From NCBI GenBank assembly GCA_965247665.1, contig CBDFHH010000002.1, positions 310,001-374,000 of the forward strand: a stretch of DNA of 64,000 bases. The letters run 5' to 3'. The stretch is from CAUZWH01 sp965247665. Its GTDB lineage: Bacteria > Pseudomonadota > Alphaproteobacteria > SHVV01. The position numbers and the translations under genes were made by a program. The notes below the pieces were generated by a model. The model saw nothing but the letters and a program-made list of their open reading frames with translations, was not told where the DNA came from and ran no database searches. Shown piece after piece: positions 35,285 to 44,613 of the stretch. Position 1 is the stretch's first letter; every line of letters begins with the position of its first letter.

Positions 35285-37200
35285 TCCGCCGCCTCCGCAA
35301 TCACTTCCGCCGCGTACCAGCCTTCGTCGGGATCGTCCCAGCCCACCGGCCGCTCGATCTTGTGCTTCATCGCGGCAAAATACGGGCCCCGATCGAACAT
35401 CGGCAAACGCCCGCGTTTGGCCCGGATCTCGCTGCGTAATTTGTGGGTCGCGGCCCGATCGACGACGTAGCGCCTTCCCTCGCGGTCGAGCACCACGCCG
35501 TAGTCGTCGCGCGCGGCCTGCTCGGAAACCAGGCCGCATTGCACGTCGTCGCACACCATCTCGACCTCGCGCGCCAGCGGGTCGCCCCAGCCGCCACCGC
35601 CGGTGGTGCGAATCTTGATCGTCGAGCCCGGGGCGACGGGCACGTGGTCCTCCATCCCCGCCAGTGCTCGCCGAGTATCATCGGCGTAACCGATCTCGAC
35701 CCCGTAAGTGCCGCCACATCTGCCGCCATTGACACCGTAGGTGTTCATCAGCGCCCGGTCGGCGTTCGACAGCGCCTCGCACTCCTCGAGCACCTTGACG
35801 CGCTTGTCGTAGCCGAAACCGCCGCGACGGTAGCCGGCGCCGCCGGAATCGGTCGCCAGGCCGAGTTGTTCGATGATCACGGGGTAACGGGTTTCGGAGA
35901 ATTCGGCCGGCAGGTTACGAGAATTCGGCACCACGTGAACGACGTCGCTGCCGTCGGCCCAAGGCCGGCCCGGCCCGCCGCCGCCCAGCACCTCGCGGAA
36001 CAGGAAGAAATCCTTGCCGATGGTGCCGCCATGAATGCCCCAGATGCGGATGGTCTCGTGGTCCGCCGGCATTCGCCCGTCGGTCGCCTTGGCCAGCAGC
36101 CCGGCGAAGATCCCAAGCGAGCGCAGTAGCGGAAAGAAGCGCAAACCGGTGGCCTTACCGAAATTGGGCGTCACCAGCGTGCCCTTGGGTGGGAATTTGA
36201 GCTCAATGATGTCCAGCACGCCCTCGTTCATGTCGATCTCGGCGGCGCGCTCGGGCGTGTCGGCCAGCGACCGCAACACCGGGCCCATCCACTTGCGCGC
36301 AAACTTGCCCTCGGAGTAGTCGACCGGCCAGTTGATCGGGCCCTTGGCTTCCTTCGAGGTGCCGGTGTAATCGAGCACGATCTTGTCCGGCGTTTTGGTC
36401 ATGGTCAGGCGCACGGCGTGCATCTGCGGTCCTTCGACGCCGTCATCCTCGACATAGTCCTCCCAGATGTAGACACCGTCGCGGATCTTCGGCAGCAGCT
36501 CGCGGCGAATGGTCGCGGCGCAATTATCGATCAGCCAATCGTAGGCCGCTTCCAGCGCCTCGAACCCGTAACGTTCGGCCATGGCGATGATGCGGTCGCT
36601 GCCCAGCCGGGCGGCACCGATTTCGGCGTCGAGATCGCCGCGCAGATGCTCCGACAGCCGCGAATTGCGGGAGATGATCTTGAACACCGCCTCGTTGACC
36701 ACGCCGCGCTCGTAGATCTTGATCGGCGGCACAACCAACCCCTCGGTCCACATGTCGGTGGCCTGCGCCGGCAGGCTGCCGGGCGTCGCCCCGCCCACGT
36801 CGTCGTGATGACCGAACACCTGGCTGAAACCGATCAGCCGGTCGCGGTAGAAGATCGGCAGCGTCGTGCACAGATCGGGAATATGGCCGATGCCGCCCGA
36901 GCTGTTGTAGGGGTCGTTCCAGAAGAAGATGTCGCCGGGGTGGACGTCGTCGGCCTCGAAATACTCGAACACCGGCTCGACCACCGCCGAATAGGAGCGC
37001 CCGGTCAGCTTTCTTCCCTTGGCGTCGAACAGGGCGACGCGGTAGTCGTGCTGGTCGCGAATCATCGGCGAGCGCGCGGTCCGTTCGACCGCTGCCTCGA
37101 TCTCCAGCTCGGCGGTGCGGATCGTCCCGGTGATAACTTCGAGCTCGATCGGCCCCAATGCGGGTTTGTTGCCGCTCTGGCCTTCCGTCGCTGCCGTCAT
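35281..37200 (-). CDS. hyuB: Hydantoinase B/oxoprolinase family protein
   Basis: A 639-residue HyuB-type subunit of ATP-dependent cyclic-amide hydrolases (hydantoinase, 5-oxoprolinase, caprolactamase, acetophenone carboxylase). Conserved segments include ARSPMIRDQHDYRVALFD (about 43-60), DDVHPGDIFFWNDPY (about 88), GFSQVFGHHDDVGGATPGS (about 125) and RTTGGGGWGDPL (about 545). It works with HyuA and overlaps hyuA and the FAD-subunit gene by four bases at each end. The combination with a molybdenum hydroxylase suggests that the hydroxylated heterocycle is opened by HyuAB. The exact substrate cannot be read from the sequence. Confidence 0.92.
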   Translation of the reverse strand: MTAATEGQSGNKPALGPIELEVITGTIRTAELEIEAAVERTARSPMIRDQHDYRVALFDAKGRKLTGRSYSAVVEPVFEYFEADDVHPGDIFFWNDPYNSSGGIGHIPDLCTTLPIFYRDRLIGFSQVFGHHDDVGGATPGSLPAQATDMWTEGLVVPPIKIYERGVVNEAVFKIISRNSRLSEHLRGDLDAEIGAARLGSDRIIAMAERYGFEALEAAYDWLIDNCAATIRRELLPKIRDGVYIWEDYVEDDGVEGPQMHAVRLTMTKTPDKIVLDYTGTSKEAKGPINWPVDYSEGKFARKWMGPVLRSLADTPERAAEIDMNEGVLDIIELKFPPKGTLVTPNFGKATGLRFFPLLRSLGIFAGLLAKATDGRMPADHETIRIWGIHGGTIGKDFFLFREVLGGGGPGRPWADGSDVVHVVPNSRNLPAEFSETRYPVIIEQLGLATDSGGAGYRRGGFGYDKRVKVLEECEALSNADRALMNTYGVNGGRCGGTYGVEIGYADDTRRALAGMEDHVPVAPGSTIKIRTTGGGGWGDPLAREVEMVCDDVQCGLVSEQAARDDYGVVLDREGRRYVVDRAATHKLRSEIRAKRGRLPMFDRGPYFAAMKHKIERPVGWDDPDEGWYAAEVIAEAAE

Positions 37201-39248
37201 GCCTGCTTCTCCAGTATAAGGTTGCCGTAGTCGTCGGCGCTAAGCCTCCAGCTGTCGGGTACCACGAGGGTCGACCCGTACTCCTCGACGATCCCCGGAC
37301 CGGTCATTGTAAACCCGCCGGCGAGGTCGTCGCGCCGGTAGATCGGACACGCGATCCAACCCTTGTCGCGCCAATATACCTTACGGTCGGCGACCGCGCC
37401 GGCCTCGCCACTCGCCCGTTCCATCGCTTTGACCATCGGCCTATGCACCCGTCCAACCGCTTGTACGCGCAAGCTCACGACCTCGGCCTCCTGGCGTCCT
37501 TCGTAGTGGAAGCCGAAGGTCTCCATATGTACCCGGTGGAAGTCCCTCCACATGTGCACCACCGCGGCTTGGCCGGTCATGCTCGCCGGTAACGGCACCA
37601 TCACTTCATGGCCTTCGCCGAAATAGCGCACGTCGGCGCTGCGTTGGAGCGCGATATCTTCGGCCGCCACGCCCTCGGCCCCGATCTCTTCGCAGCCTCG
37701 CCGTTCGAGCGCCTGCCACAGTCCCTCGAGCTCGTCGGCGGTGGTCTGAGATTGCTGCCGTACCAGGGTGCGAACATAGTCGCGCTTGATGTCGGAGACG
37801 TGCAGCCCGAACGCCGAAAGGTTGCCGGGATTGGGCGGTGACACCGCCACTTTGATATCGAGGAAGTCGGCGACATCGGCAGCAAACAGGCCGCCGGCGC
37901 CGCCGAATGCCACCATCGCGTAGTCGCCGGGATCGAGGCCACGTGTTGTCGTCACCGTGCGGATGCCCTGCACCTGGTTCGAAGCGGCGATCTCCAGCAC
38001 GCCTGCCGCGGCCTCTTCCGGCGCCAGGTCGAGCCTGCCGCCGAGCTCTTCGAACGCCGCGCGCGCCGCATCGATCTCCAGCGTCAGGCCGCCGCCGATA
38101 AAGGTATTGGGTAGTCGTCCCAGCGCCACGCCGGCGTCGGTTACCGTCGGCTCGCTACCGCCGCGGCCATAGCAGATCGGCCCGGGATCGGCGCCGGCGC
38201 TTTGCGGGCCAACCTTGAGCGCGCCGTAATCGTCAATCCAGGCCAGCGAGCCGCCGCCGGCGCCGACGGCGACCACGTCGAGCATCGGGGTTTTGACGGG
38301 ATACTTCTCGACATAGGTGTGGGTCGAAAGCTGGGGAGTCAGCTCGCGGACCAGCGAAACGTCGGTCGAGGTGCCGCCGACGTCGAGGGTGAGGATGTCG
38401 TTATAGCCGGCGAGCCGTGCCATGTGGGTCGCGCCCAATACACCGCCGGCCGGGCCCGACAGCAGCATGGTCACCGGTTTCTCGCCGGCCGCATCGCTCG
38501 ATACGATGCCGCCGTTCGACTGCATGATAAGGAACGGCTTCTCGCCGGTGCGCGCGCGGATCTGGTCGCGCGCGCGGTTGAGATAGGTCTTGCAGTAAGG
38601 CTTCACCATGACGTCGATCAACGTCGTCATGGCGCGTTCGTATTCACGGTATTCCGGTAGCACCACCGACGACAGCGATACGAACGTATCGGGGAAGCGC
38701 TCGGCGACGATCTCGCCAACCCGCTGTTCGTGCGCCGGATTGGCGTAGGAGTGGAGCAGGCACACCGCGATACGGGTCACCCCGAAATCGATCAGATCCT
38801 CGACCGCATCGATGACGCTCTGGTCATCGAGCGGCGTCAGCACGCCGCCATCAAACTTCAGCCGTTCGTCGACCTCTCGCACCAGATGCAGCGGCACCAG
38901 GCGCGGCGGCTTCACCCAGAAGAACGAGTTGCCATAGCCGTCCGGCACGGATTGCCGGGCGATCTCGATGAGGTGGCGAAAGCCCTTGGTGACGAGCAGA
39001 CCGAGCCCCTCGAAGTGATGTTCCAGCACCGCGTTGGTCGCGGTGGTGGTGCCGTGCAGCACCTGGCTCAGGGCACCGGCATCGCCGCCCGCGATTTCGG
39101 TGACTTCGGCGATGCCGTTGAGCAGGCCGCGACTGGGATCGTCGGGTGTACTGGGGGTTTTAATGGCGAACTGATCGCCGGTCGTTTCGTCGATGGCGAT
39201 GACATCGGTGAATGTCCCCCCGGTGTCGATGGCAATCCGCAAGCTCAA
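37197..39248 (-). CDS. hyuA: Hydantoinase A/oxoprolinase family protein
   Basis: A 683-residue HyuA-type ATP-binding subunit. The ASKHA ATPase signatures are RIAIDTGGTFTDVIAID at the N-terminus, LTLDVGGTSTDVSLV (about 292) and SGPAGGVLGATHMA (about 270); the C-terminal acetone-carboxylase-like domain follows. It phosphorylates the lactam or imide carbonyl to drive ring opening with HyuB. It is the first structural gene after the IclR gene, and its start lies 56 bases downstream of the iclR stop, leaving room for a promoter with the palindrome at 39283-39302. Confidence 0.93.
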   Translation of the reverse strand: MSLRIAIDTGGTFTDVIAIDETTGDQFAIKTPSTPDDPSRGLLNGIAEVTEIAGGDAGALSQVLHGTTTATNAVLEHHFEGLGLLVTKGFRHLIEIARQSVPDGYGNSFFWVKPPRLVPLHLVREVDERLKFDGGVLTPLDDQSVIDAVEDLIDFGVTRIAVCLLHSYANPAHEQRVGEIVAERFPDTFVSLSSVVLPEYREYERAMTTLIDVMVKPYCKTYLNRARDQIRARTGEKPFLIMQSNGGIVSSDAAGEKPVTMLLSGPAGGVLGATHMARLAGYNDILTLDVGGTSTDVSLVRELTPQLSTHTYVEKYPVKTPMLDVVAVGAGGGSLAWIDDYGALKVGPQSAGADPGPICYGRGGSEPTVTDAGVALGRLPNTFIGGGLTLEIDAARAAFEELGGRLDLAPEEAAAGVLEIAASNQVQGIRTVTTTRGLDPGDYAMVAFGGAGGLFAADVADFLDIKVAVSPPNPGNLSAFGLHVSDIKRDYVRTLVRQQSQTTADELEGLWQALERRGCEEIGAEGVAAEDIALQRSADVRYFGEGHEVMVPLPASMTGQAAVVHMWRDFHRVHMETFGFHYEGRQEAEVVSLRVQAVGRVHRPMVKAMERASGEAGAVADRKVYWRDKGWIACPIYRRDDLAGGFTMTGPGIVEEYGSTLVVPDSWRLSADDYGNLILEKQA

Positions 39249-39282
39249 TCAACCCTCCGCGATCCAGGTTCGGCGCCCTATG

Positions 39283-39302
39283 GTATATCCTGTATACGGA
39301 TA
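39283..39302. promoter_or_regulatory. Palindromic site between iclR-type gene and hyuA, probable operator
   Basis: The segment contains overlapping palindromes: GTATA-TCCTG-TATAC (39283-39297) and TATCC-TGTATAC-GGATA (39286-39302). It is AT-rich, lies in the 56-base gap upstream of hyuA, and is adjacent to the IclR gene. IclR proteins typically bind such short palindromes near the promoters they control. Confidence 0.5.
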
Positions 39303-39304
39303 AT

Positions 39305-40168
39305 CTATTCGTTTTCGAACCGGCGGCCAAACAATTGAGGCGTCTGGGACATACCCGGACGCCAGCCCAAGGCGAACGAAATCGAGTTCGAGGTGCGCAG
39401 CAATTCCTCGCGCAGCAGCGCCTCCCGCATCTCGTCGCGGAACACCGAGCGCACACAAATGAAGCACACCGAGGCCACCACCCTGTCGTTGCGGTCAAAC
39501 ACCGGCGCGGCCAGCGAGCCGGTGAAGCGCTGCACGTCGGCGACTGTGCGCGCGTAGCCCTGCTCGCGGATGTCCGTCAGGATCGCGCGCAACGCTTTGG
39601 AATCGGTCTCGGTGTCCGGCGTCAGCTTTTCCAGGTCGCCGCTTAGATATTCGTCGATATAGTCGGGTTCGGCGTGGGCCAGCAACACCTGACCCTTGGA
39701 GCCGCAGTGCAGCGGGAAGTGGTAGCCGTAGGTCGCCTTGGTGATCACTTCGCCGGTCGTATGGCGCGAATACAGCACCACCGACAGTCGGCCCGAGCGC
39801 TCGACCAGCTGCACGGTGAAGTCGATGCCCTCGATACTGGTCTCAAGATAAGGCTGCGCTACTTCGACTACCGTATGATTGGTGAGATACGAGGTGCCGA
39901 TGAACCACATGCGCGGGCCGATGCCGTAGCGGTTGGTGTCGGCATCGCGCGCCAGGAACCCGTCCTGCTCGAGCTGGCTAAGCGTGCGATACAACGTGGT
40001 CCACGACACGCCCAGCGCTTCGGCCACGTCGGTCGCCCGCCCCTGGTGGATTGCCAGATGCTCCAGCACCTCCAGCGCTCGGCGCACACCCTTGAGCGCC
40101 GGCGCGCCGCGTTCGTCGTTACCCTTTTGCGCCGCAAACGCCCGCGGTTGCCTGGTGTCGTTCATCAC
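39305..40168 (-). CDS. IclR-family transcriptional regulator
   Basis: A 287-residue regulator. The N-terminal winged helix (about 28-85) contains LEHLAIHQGRATDVAEALGV and TTLYRTLSQLEQDGFL. The C-terminal IclR effector domain (about 100-275) contains HCGSKGQVLLAHAEPDYIDE and ARTVADVQRFTGSLAAPVFD. IclR proteins respond to carboxylates or aromatic compounds. It lies upstream of hyuA in the same direction and is divergent from the RidA gene, so it probably controls both. Two adjacent ATG codons mark the start. Confidence 0.92.
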   Translation of the reverse strand: MMNDTRQPRAFAAQKGNDERGAPALKGVRRALEVLEHLAIHQGRATDVAEALGVSWTTLYRTLSQLEQDGFLARDADTNRYGIGPRMWFIGTSYLTNHTVVEVAQPYLETSIEGIDFTVQLVERSGRLSVVLYSRHTTGEVITKATYGYHFPLHCGSKGQVLLAHAEPDYIDEYLSGDLEKLTPDTETDSKALRAILTDIREQGYARTVADVQRFTGSLAAPVFDRNDRVVASVCFICVRSVFRDEMREALLREELLRTSNSISFALGWRPGMSQTPQLFGRRFENE

Positions 40169-40299
40169 TCACCGTCCCCGGCGCATCATCATCGGGCATG
40201 GATATCAGATCAAGCGCAGCGGTTTCCATAAACTCTGGCACCGAGGATCAAAGCCCGCTACAAACGCGTCCGAATCATCCGTATTTTGGGGAGAACGAT

Positions 40300-40740
40300 A
40301 TGGCCGATGCCAGGGTCACACACATCCATCCGGGGACGCCCACTGCCGAGCACAACATGCCGTTCGTGCCGGGTTTCGTGGTCGACGGCGGCAAGCTGAT
40401 GTTCCTGTCGGGCATGGGCCCGCTGCCGATCTACCACAAGCATCCGCACGACCCAGTCGAGGAAGCCAAGTGGTACGAGGGCGATTTCCGCGACCAGTGC
40501 TGGAAAACCTTCAAGAATATCGAGCTGATCATGAAGGCCGCCGGCGGCGACCTCAACCACGTCGTCAAGCTTACCCACTATCTCGTCGACGTGTTCGGCG
40601 ACCAGGACGTGCTCAACGAGATCACCTGGGAGATCTGGGGCCATGACAACATGCCCCCGCGCACGCTGATCGAGATCCCCTCGCTCGCCCACAAGGACAT
40701 GCTGCTGGAGATCGACGCCACGGCAGTCATTCCGACTTAA
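40300..40740 (+). CDS. RidA/YjgF-family protein
   Basis: A 146-residue RidA homologue from ATG 40300, preceded by GGGGAG. Core motifs are FVVDGGKLMFLSGMGPLP near residue 22 and the C-terminal PPRTLIEIPSLAHKDMLLEI with the carboxylate-binding Arg. An extra insertion around YHKHPHDPVEEAKWYEGDF makes it longer than classical RidA (about 128). RidA proteins hydrolyse reactive imines or enamines. It is divergent from the IclR gene, so it may clear an imine formed in the HyuAB/molybdenum hydroxylase pathway. Confidence 0.9.
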   Translation: MADARVTHIHPGTPTAEHNMPFVPGFVVDGGKLMFLSGMGPLPIYHKHPHDPVEEAKWYEGDFRDQCWKTFKNIELIMKAAGGDLNHVVKLTHYLVDVFGDQDVLNEITWEIWGHDNMPPRTLIEIPSLAHKDMLLEIDATAVIPT

Positions 40741-40923
40741 ACCGCTCGGTGCATGGGGCGCTCGGTTAGGAGTCGGGAAGTCCACCCGACTCCGGCACGA
40801 CCGATTTACTGACCGAGCGGCAGGTTCGCCCGGCTCAACCGGCGTCAACGACGCGCGTCGATTGTTGACGATCCCGCTACGCGCGAAGGTTCACGTTCGC
40901 GAGAGATGAGCTCGACGGGGAGA

Positions 40924-41901
40924 CTACTCCGGCACGTCGAGCACCAGCCGATCGCCCTTGGCGCGGGAGATGCAGATCATCATCCACTTGCCCTCATTCT
41001 TGGCCTTTTCGGTCAGGAACAGGTCTCGGTGATCGACCGCGCCGTCGATCACCTGGGTGGCGCAAGTGCCGCAGATTCCCTCCTCGCAGCTCGAATCGAG
41101 ATCAAAGCCGGCACCACGCAGCACATCGAGGATCGACTTGTCGGAGGGAATGTCGAACACCTGCCCGGTGCTCCGGATCTCGACCTGGAAGTCAACGCTC
41201 TCCCCATGTTCGATATCGAGCCCCTCGGTCGAGAAATACTCGAAATGGGTGGCTTCTTCCGGGTAGGAGACCGACGCCGCCTCGCGCACCGCATTCATCA
41301 ACGGTCCCGGCCCGCAGCAATAGAGGTGGGCACCCGACTCACGGGTCGCCAGCAGCGACTTCAGGTCAAGCCCTTTGTCCTGCGGCTTGCCTTCATCGAA
41401 CACGAACTCGACATGCGGCGCGAACGGTTCGTTGCGCAGCTCCCCGAGGAAAGCGGCGTTCTCGGGAAAGCGCGCGCAGTAGTAGAGCTTGTAGGCCGCG
41501 CCGATGTCCTGTAACCGGCGCACCATCGCCAGCATCGGCGTAATGCCGATACCGCCGGCGATCAGCAGGTGGCGGTCGGCATATTCGTTGAGCGGGAAAT
41601 TGTTGCGCGGCACGCTGATCGCAACCATGTCGCCTTCCCGAACATCGTCATGGAAGCTGATCGAACCGCCGCGTCCCTGGCGTTCGCGCAACACGGCGAC
41701 GACATAACGGTGGTGTTCGCTAGGGTTGTTGCACAGCGAGAATTGCCGCAACTCCGCGTTGGGAAGCCACACATCCAGGTGCGCGCCGGCGGTGAACGGC
41801 GGCAGTTGGCCGCCGCCGGGGTCGACGAACTCGTACGAGTTGATATCCTGCGCCTCGCGCGTAATCTTGGCGACGCGGACGCTGAGTTTTTCTTTGTCCA
41901 T
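40924..41901 (-). CDS. PDR/VanB-type oxidoreductase (Rieske oxygenase reductase)
   Basis: A 325-residue reductase of the phthalate dioxygenase reductase/VanB class. Order of parts: flavin domain with ELRQFSLCNNPSE (about 51-63), NAD domain with LLIAGGIGITPMLAM (about 110-125) and CCGPGPLMNAV (about 203-213), and C-terminal plant-type 2Fe-2S domain CEEGICGTCATQVIDG (about 275-290). It passes electrons from NAD(P)H to a Rieske oxygenase, most likely the one encoded at 47218-48369. It stands just downstream of the ABC permease gene in the same direction, with a 118-base gap. Confidence 0.93.
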   Translation of the reverse strand: MDKEKLSVRVAKITREAQDINSYEFVDPGGGQLPPFTAGAHLDVWLPNAELRQFSLCNNPSEHHRYVVAVLRERQGRGGSISFHDDVREGDMVAISVPRNNFPLNEYADRHLLIAGGIGITPMLAMVRRLQDIGAAYKLYYCARFPENAAFLGELRNEPFAPHVEFVFDEGKPQDKGLDLKSLLATRESGAHLYCCGPGPLMNAVREAASVSYPEEATHFEYFSTEGLDIEHGESVDFQVEIRSTGQVFDIPSDKSILDVLRGAGFDLDSSCEEGICGTCATQVIDGAVDHRDLFLTEKAKNEGKWMMICISRAKGDRLVLDVPE

Positions 41902-42019
41902 TACCCCTTCGCCCCATGCAACGGAGCGAGACGAACTCTCGATATCGGCTGATTTCGGCCCCTTAAGAACATGGTGCTGATGCGGCCGTCAAGCCAATTG
42001 GCGGCTCAGTTTTTTTCGC

Positions 42020-43000
42020 TCACGCGGCTGTGTCGCGGTCGCGCCGCACTTGATCGAGAATTACGGCGATCACAATCACCAGACCGATGGTTAGAGTCTG
42101 CAGGAACGACGACACCCCGGCCATGTTGAGCACGTTCGACAGCATGCCGAGGATCAGCGCGCCGTAGAAGGCCTGCAGCATGGTACCGGAGCCGCCGGTC
42201 AGCGCCACTCCGCCCACCACCACGGCGGCAAGCGACTGCAGCTCGAGCCCCGTCGCTGCCAGGGGCTGGGCCGCGCTCACCCACGAGGTCAGCACGATCG
42301 CGCCGATCCCGGCCATGCCGCCGCACATGACGTAGACCAGCGTCGTGTGCAGCTTGACGTTAATCCCGGAGTTGAATGCGGCGATCGGGTTCGAGCCGAT
42401 CGCGTACACATAACGCCCGAACACCGTATATTTCAGCAGGAAAGCCCCGAACAACAGCGTGCAGATGGCAAAGATCGCCGGCGTCGGGATGCCGAGCACG
42501 CCGCCATAGCCGAACATGTCGACCATCGCCTCGGGTACGTCGTAGTTGGGGATGCCGCCGGTCAACAGCAACGCCAATCCCTTCGCCACCGACAACATGC
42601 CGAGGGTGACGATCAGCGGCGACACCCGGAAGCCGGTGATGATCAACCCGTTGAGCAGGCCGACCAACATACCGGTCGCAAGCATCACGACCATGCCGCC
42701 GGCGATGCCGACCTCCGGGATCACCAGCACGCCGACCACCCCGGCCAGCGCCAGCACCGACGCCACCGAAAGGTCGAGGCCACCGCTCAGCACGGCAAAT
42801 ATCTGACCCGACACCAGAATCATCAGCGGCGCGAGCTGGCGGCTGAGATTGAAGAGATTGTCGGACGACCAGAAGCGCGGCTCGATCAGGCCGGTGATGA
42901 TGCCGATAGCGATGATGAACAGCGGCAGGCCGAGCTGCATGCGGCGTAGCCGCGCCCATACCCGGTTGCCGTCGCCGGCGTTGGGGTAGTGCGTCGCCAT
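42020..43000 (-). CDS. ABC transporter permease, ribose (RbsC) type
   Basis: A 326-residue permease with about nine or ten hydrophobic segments, of the BPD_transp_2 (RbsC/XylH/AraH) family. The conserved loops VLSGGLDLSVASVLALAG (about 90-107) and YAIGSNPIAAFNSGI with GGMAGIGAIV (about 195-230) are present. It is encoded directly after the double-ATPase gene, with no gap. Although named after sugars, relatives import other small polar compounds, and the neighbouring Rieske oxygenase and amidohydrolase genes suggest a non-sugar substrate. Confidence 0.9.
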   Translation of the reverse strand: MATHYPNAGDGNRVWARLRRMQLGLPLFIIAIGIITGLIEPRFWSSDNLFNLSRQLAPLMILVSGQIFAVLSGGLDLSVASVLALAGVVGVLVIPEVGIAGGMVVMLATGMLVGLLNGLIITGFRVSPLIVTLGMLSVAKGLALLLTGGIPNYDVPEAMVDMFGYGGVLGIPTPAIFAICTLLFGAFLLKYTVFGRYVYAIGSNPIAAFNSGINVKLHTTLVYVMCGGMAGIGAIVLTSWVSAAQPLAATGLELQSLAAVVVGGVALTGGSGTMLQAFYGALILGMLSNVLNMAGVSSFLQTLTIGLVIVIAVILDQVRRDRDTAA

Positions 43001-44536
43001 CTAGGCGTCTCCGGCGCCGAACTCGGCGTCGCTCTCGCGCCCCAGCACGCCGGCCAGGGCCGCTTCTTCGTCGTCGAGGGCCGGGTCGTCGAACTCGTCG
43101 ACGATGCGCCCGTCATACATGGTGTAGACGCGATGGCACAGCATCAGCGTTTCGATCAGGTCGCTCGACAGCCACAGGAAGCTCGTGCCTGCGGCCGCCC
43201 ACGCGCGGATATGGCCATAGAGCTCGAGCTTTGCGCCCATATCGATACCCGCGGTCGGATCCTCGAGCACCAGCAACTTCGGGCTCGGTCCGGTGGCGCG
43301 CCCGAACAGGACCTTTTGCTGGTTGCCGCCGCTCAGGCTCGTAATGGCGTGCTCGGCCGATCCGAAGCGTACACCGAGGCGCGCCAAGTGCATTAATGTC
43401 GGCTCGCGTTCGCGGCGTGGGTCGATGAACTGCAGACGGGCGAACGTGCCGAGATTGGAGAGGTTCAGGTTTTCGCGGATCGAGCGCTCCGGCAAGATCC
43501 CGTTCTCCTTGCGATCGACCGGCAGGTAGCCGACCCCCTTTTTCAGCGCTTCGCGCGGGTTGCCCGGGGCAAAGCGGGCGCCTTCGAACGTGATCGAACC
43601 GCCGGTCGGGCGCTGTAAACCGACCATCGCCCGCGCCACTCCTTCGCGACCGCACCCGACCACGCCGTACAGGCCGACAATTTCTCCGGGCCCTACATAG
43701 AGGCTCGCGCCGCGGCAACCGCCCTCGGTGTGGAGATCGTCGATTCGCAGCAGCGCGGCGCCGGCCGCGGGCGGGGTCCGCGCCATCTCGGTCGAGATCT
43801 CGCGCCCGGTGAGCAGCTCCAGCAGGCGGCGCTCGGTCAGCTCCGAGGTAATCGCCGTGGTCATCACCACCTCGCCGTCGCGCATTACACTCACCCGATT
43901 GCCGATCTCCGGTACCTCGCGCAGATGGTGTGTGATGTAGAGCAGAGCCACCCCCTCCTCGCGCAGCCGCCGCACCACCGCAAACAGATGCTCCTTTTCG
44001 CGCTCGGTCAGCGTTGCCGTCGGCTCGTCGAGGATCATGATCAACGGTTGCTGCAGCAGCGCCTTGGCCACCTCGACGATCTGCTTTTGGGCGATCGACA
44101 ACCGCCTGACCGGTGCGTCGAGGTCGATCTCGGTCTCGAGGCGATTGAGCACCTCCCGGCACTTGCCGCGCTCGCCCCGCCGATCGATCACCTTGAAAGG
44201 GTGTGTCGCGCCTTCTCGCCCGAGCAACAGATTGTCGGCGACGCTGAGCTCCGGCGCCAATGACAATTCCTGGAAGACGATGGCAATACCAAGCGCGCGC
44301 GACGCGCGCGCGTCGCTGAGCGCTACTGGCGCCCCGTTGACGCAAACTTCGCCGCGATCGGCCGCGTAGATCCCGGCGACGATCTTGGCGAGGGTCGATT
44401 TGCCCGACCCGTTCTCGCCGAGCAGCACATGAACCTCGCCCGCCTTGAGGTCGATCGACGCGCGAGCGAGCGCCTGGGTAGCGCCGAACGTCTTTTGCAG
44501 GTCTCTCACCTCCAGGACCGTTCGGTGCGCTGCCAC
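43001..44536 (-). CDS. ABC transporter ATP-binding protein, ribose (RbsA) type
   Basis: A 511-residue double ATPase from GTG 44536; a TTG one codon upstream is an alternative, and longer in-frame extensions to 44785 run into the terminator hairpin and are unlikely. Domain 1 has Walker A GENGSGKST, signature LSIAQKQIVEVAKALL and Walker B LIMILDEPTA. Domain 2 has a degenerate GVVGCGREGVARAM and signature LSGGNQQKVLFGR. It energises import with the adjacent RbsC-type permease. Genes for two candidate binding proteins lie at 46031 and 50187. Confidence 0.9.
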   Translation of the reverse strand: MAAHRTVLEVRDLQKTFGATQALARASIDLKAGEVHVLLGENGSGKSTLAKIVAGIYAADRGEVCVNGAPVALSDARASRALGIAIVFQELSLAPELSVADNLLLGREGATHPFKVIDRRGERGKCREVLNRLETEIDLDAPVRRLSIAQKQIVEVAKALLQQPLIMILDEPTATLTEREKEHLFAVVRRLREEGVALLYITHHLREVPEIGNRVSVMRDGEVVMTTAITSELTERRLLELLTGREISTEMARTPPAAGAALLRIDDLHTEGGCRGASLYVGPGEIVGLYGVVGCGREGVARAMVGLQRPTGGSITFEGARFAPGNPREALKKGVGYLPVDRKENGILPERSIRENLNLSNLGTFARLQFIDPRREREPTLMHLARLGVRFGSAEHAITSLSGGNQQKVLFGRATGPSPKLLVLEDPTAGIDMGAKLELYGHIRAWAAAGTSFLWLSSDLIETLMLCHRVYTMYDGRIVDEFDDPALDDEEAALAGVLGRESDAEFGAGDA

Positions 44537-44561
44537 CAAGAGCTCTTCCCCGCAAACGAAA

Positions 44562-44587
44562 GACCGGACCTGTGAACAGGCCCGGTC
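44562..44587 (-). terminator. Rho-independent terminator after the amidohydrolase gene
   Basis: On the minus strand, 11-base arms (44587-44577 with 44572-44562, one non-Watson-Crick pair) close a four-base loop and are followed by TTTCGTTTG. It lies 27 bases after the stop of the amidohydrolase gene and just before the ATPase gene, so the ATPase may have a separate promoter or depend on read-through. Confidence 0.65.
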
Positions 44588-44613
44588 CCGGTTTGTTGCC
44601 GCTGTGCGGACGC

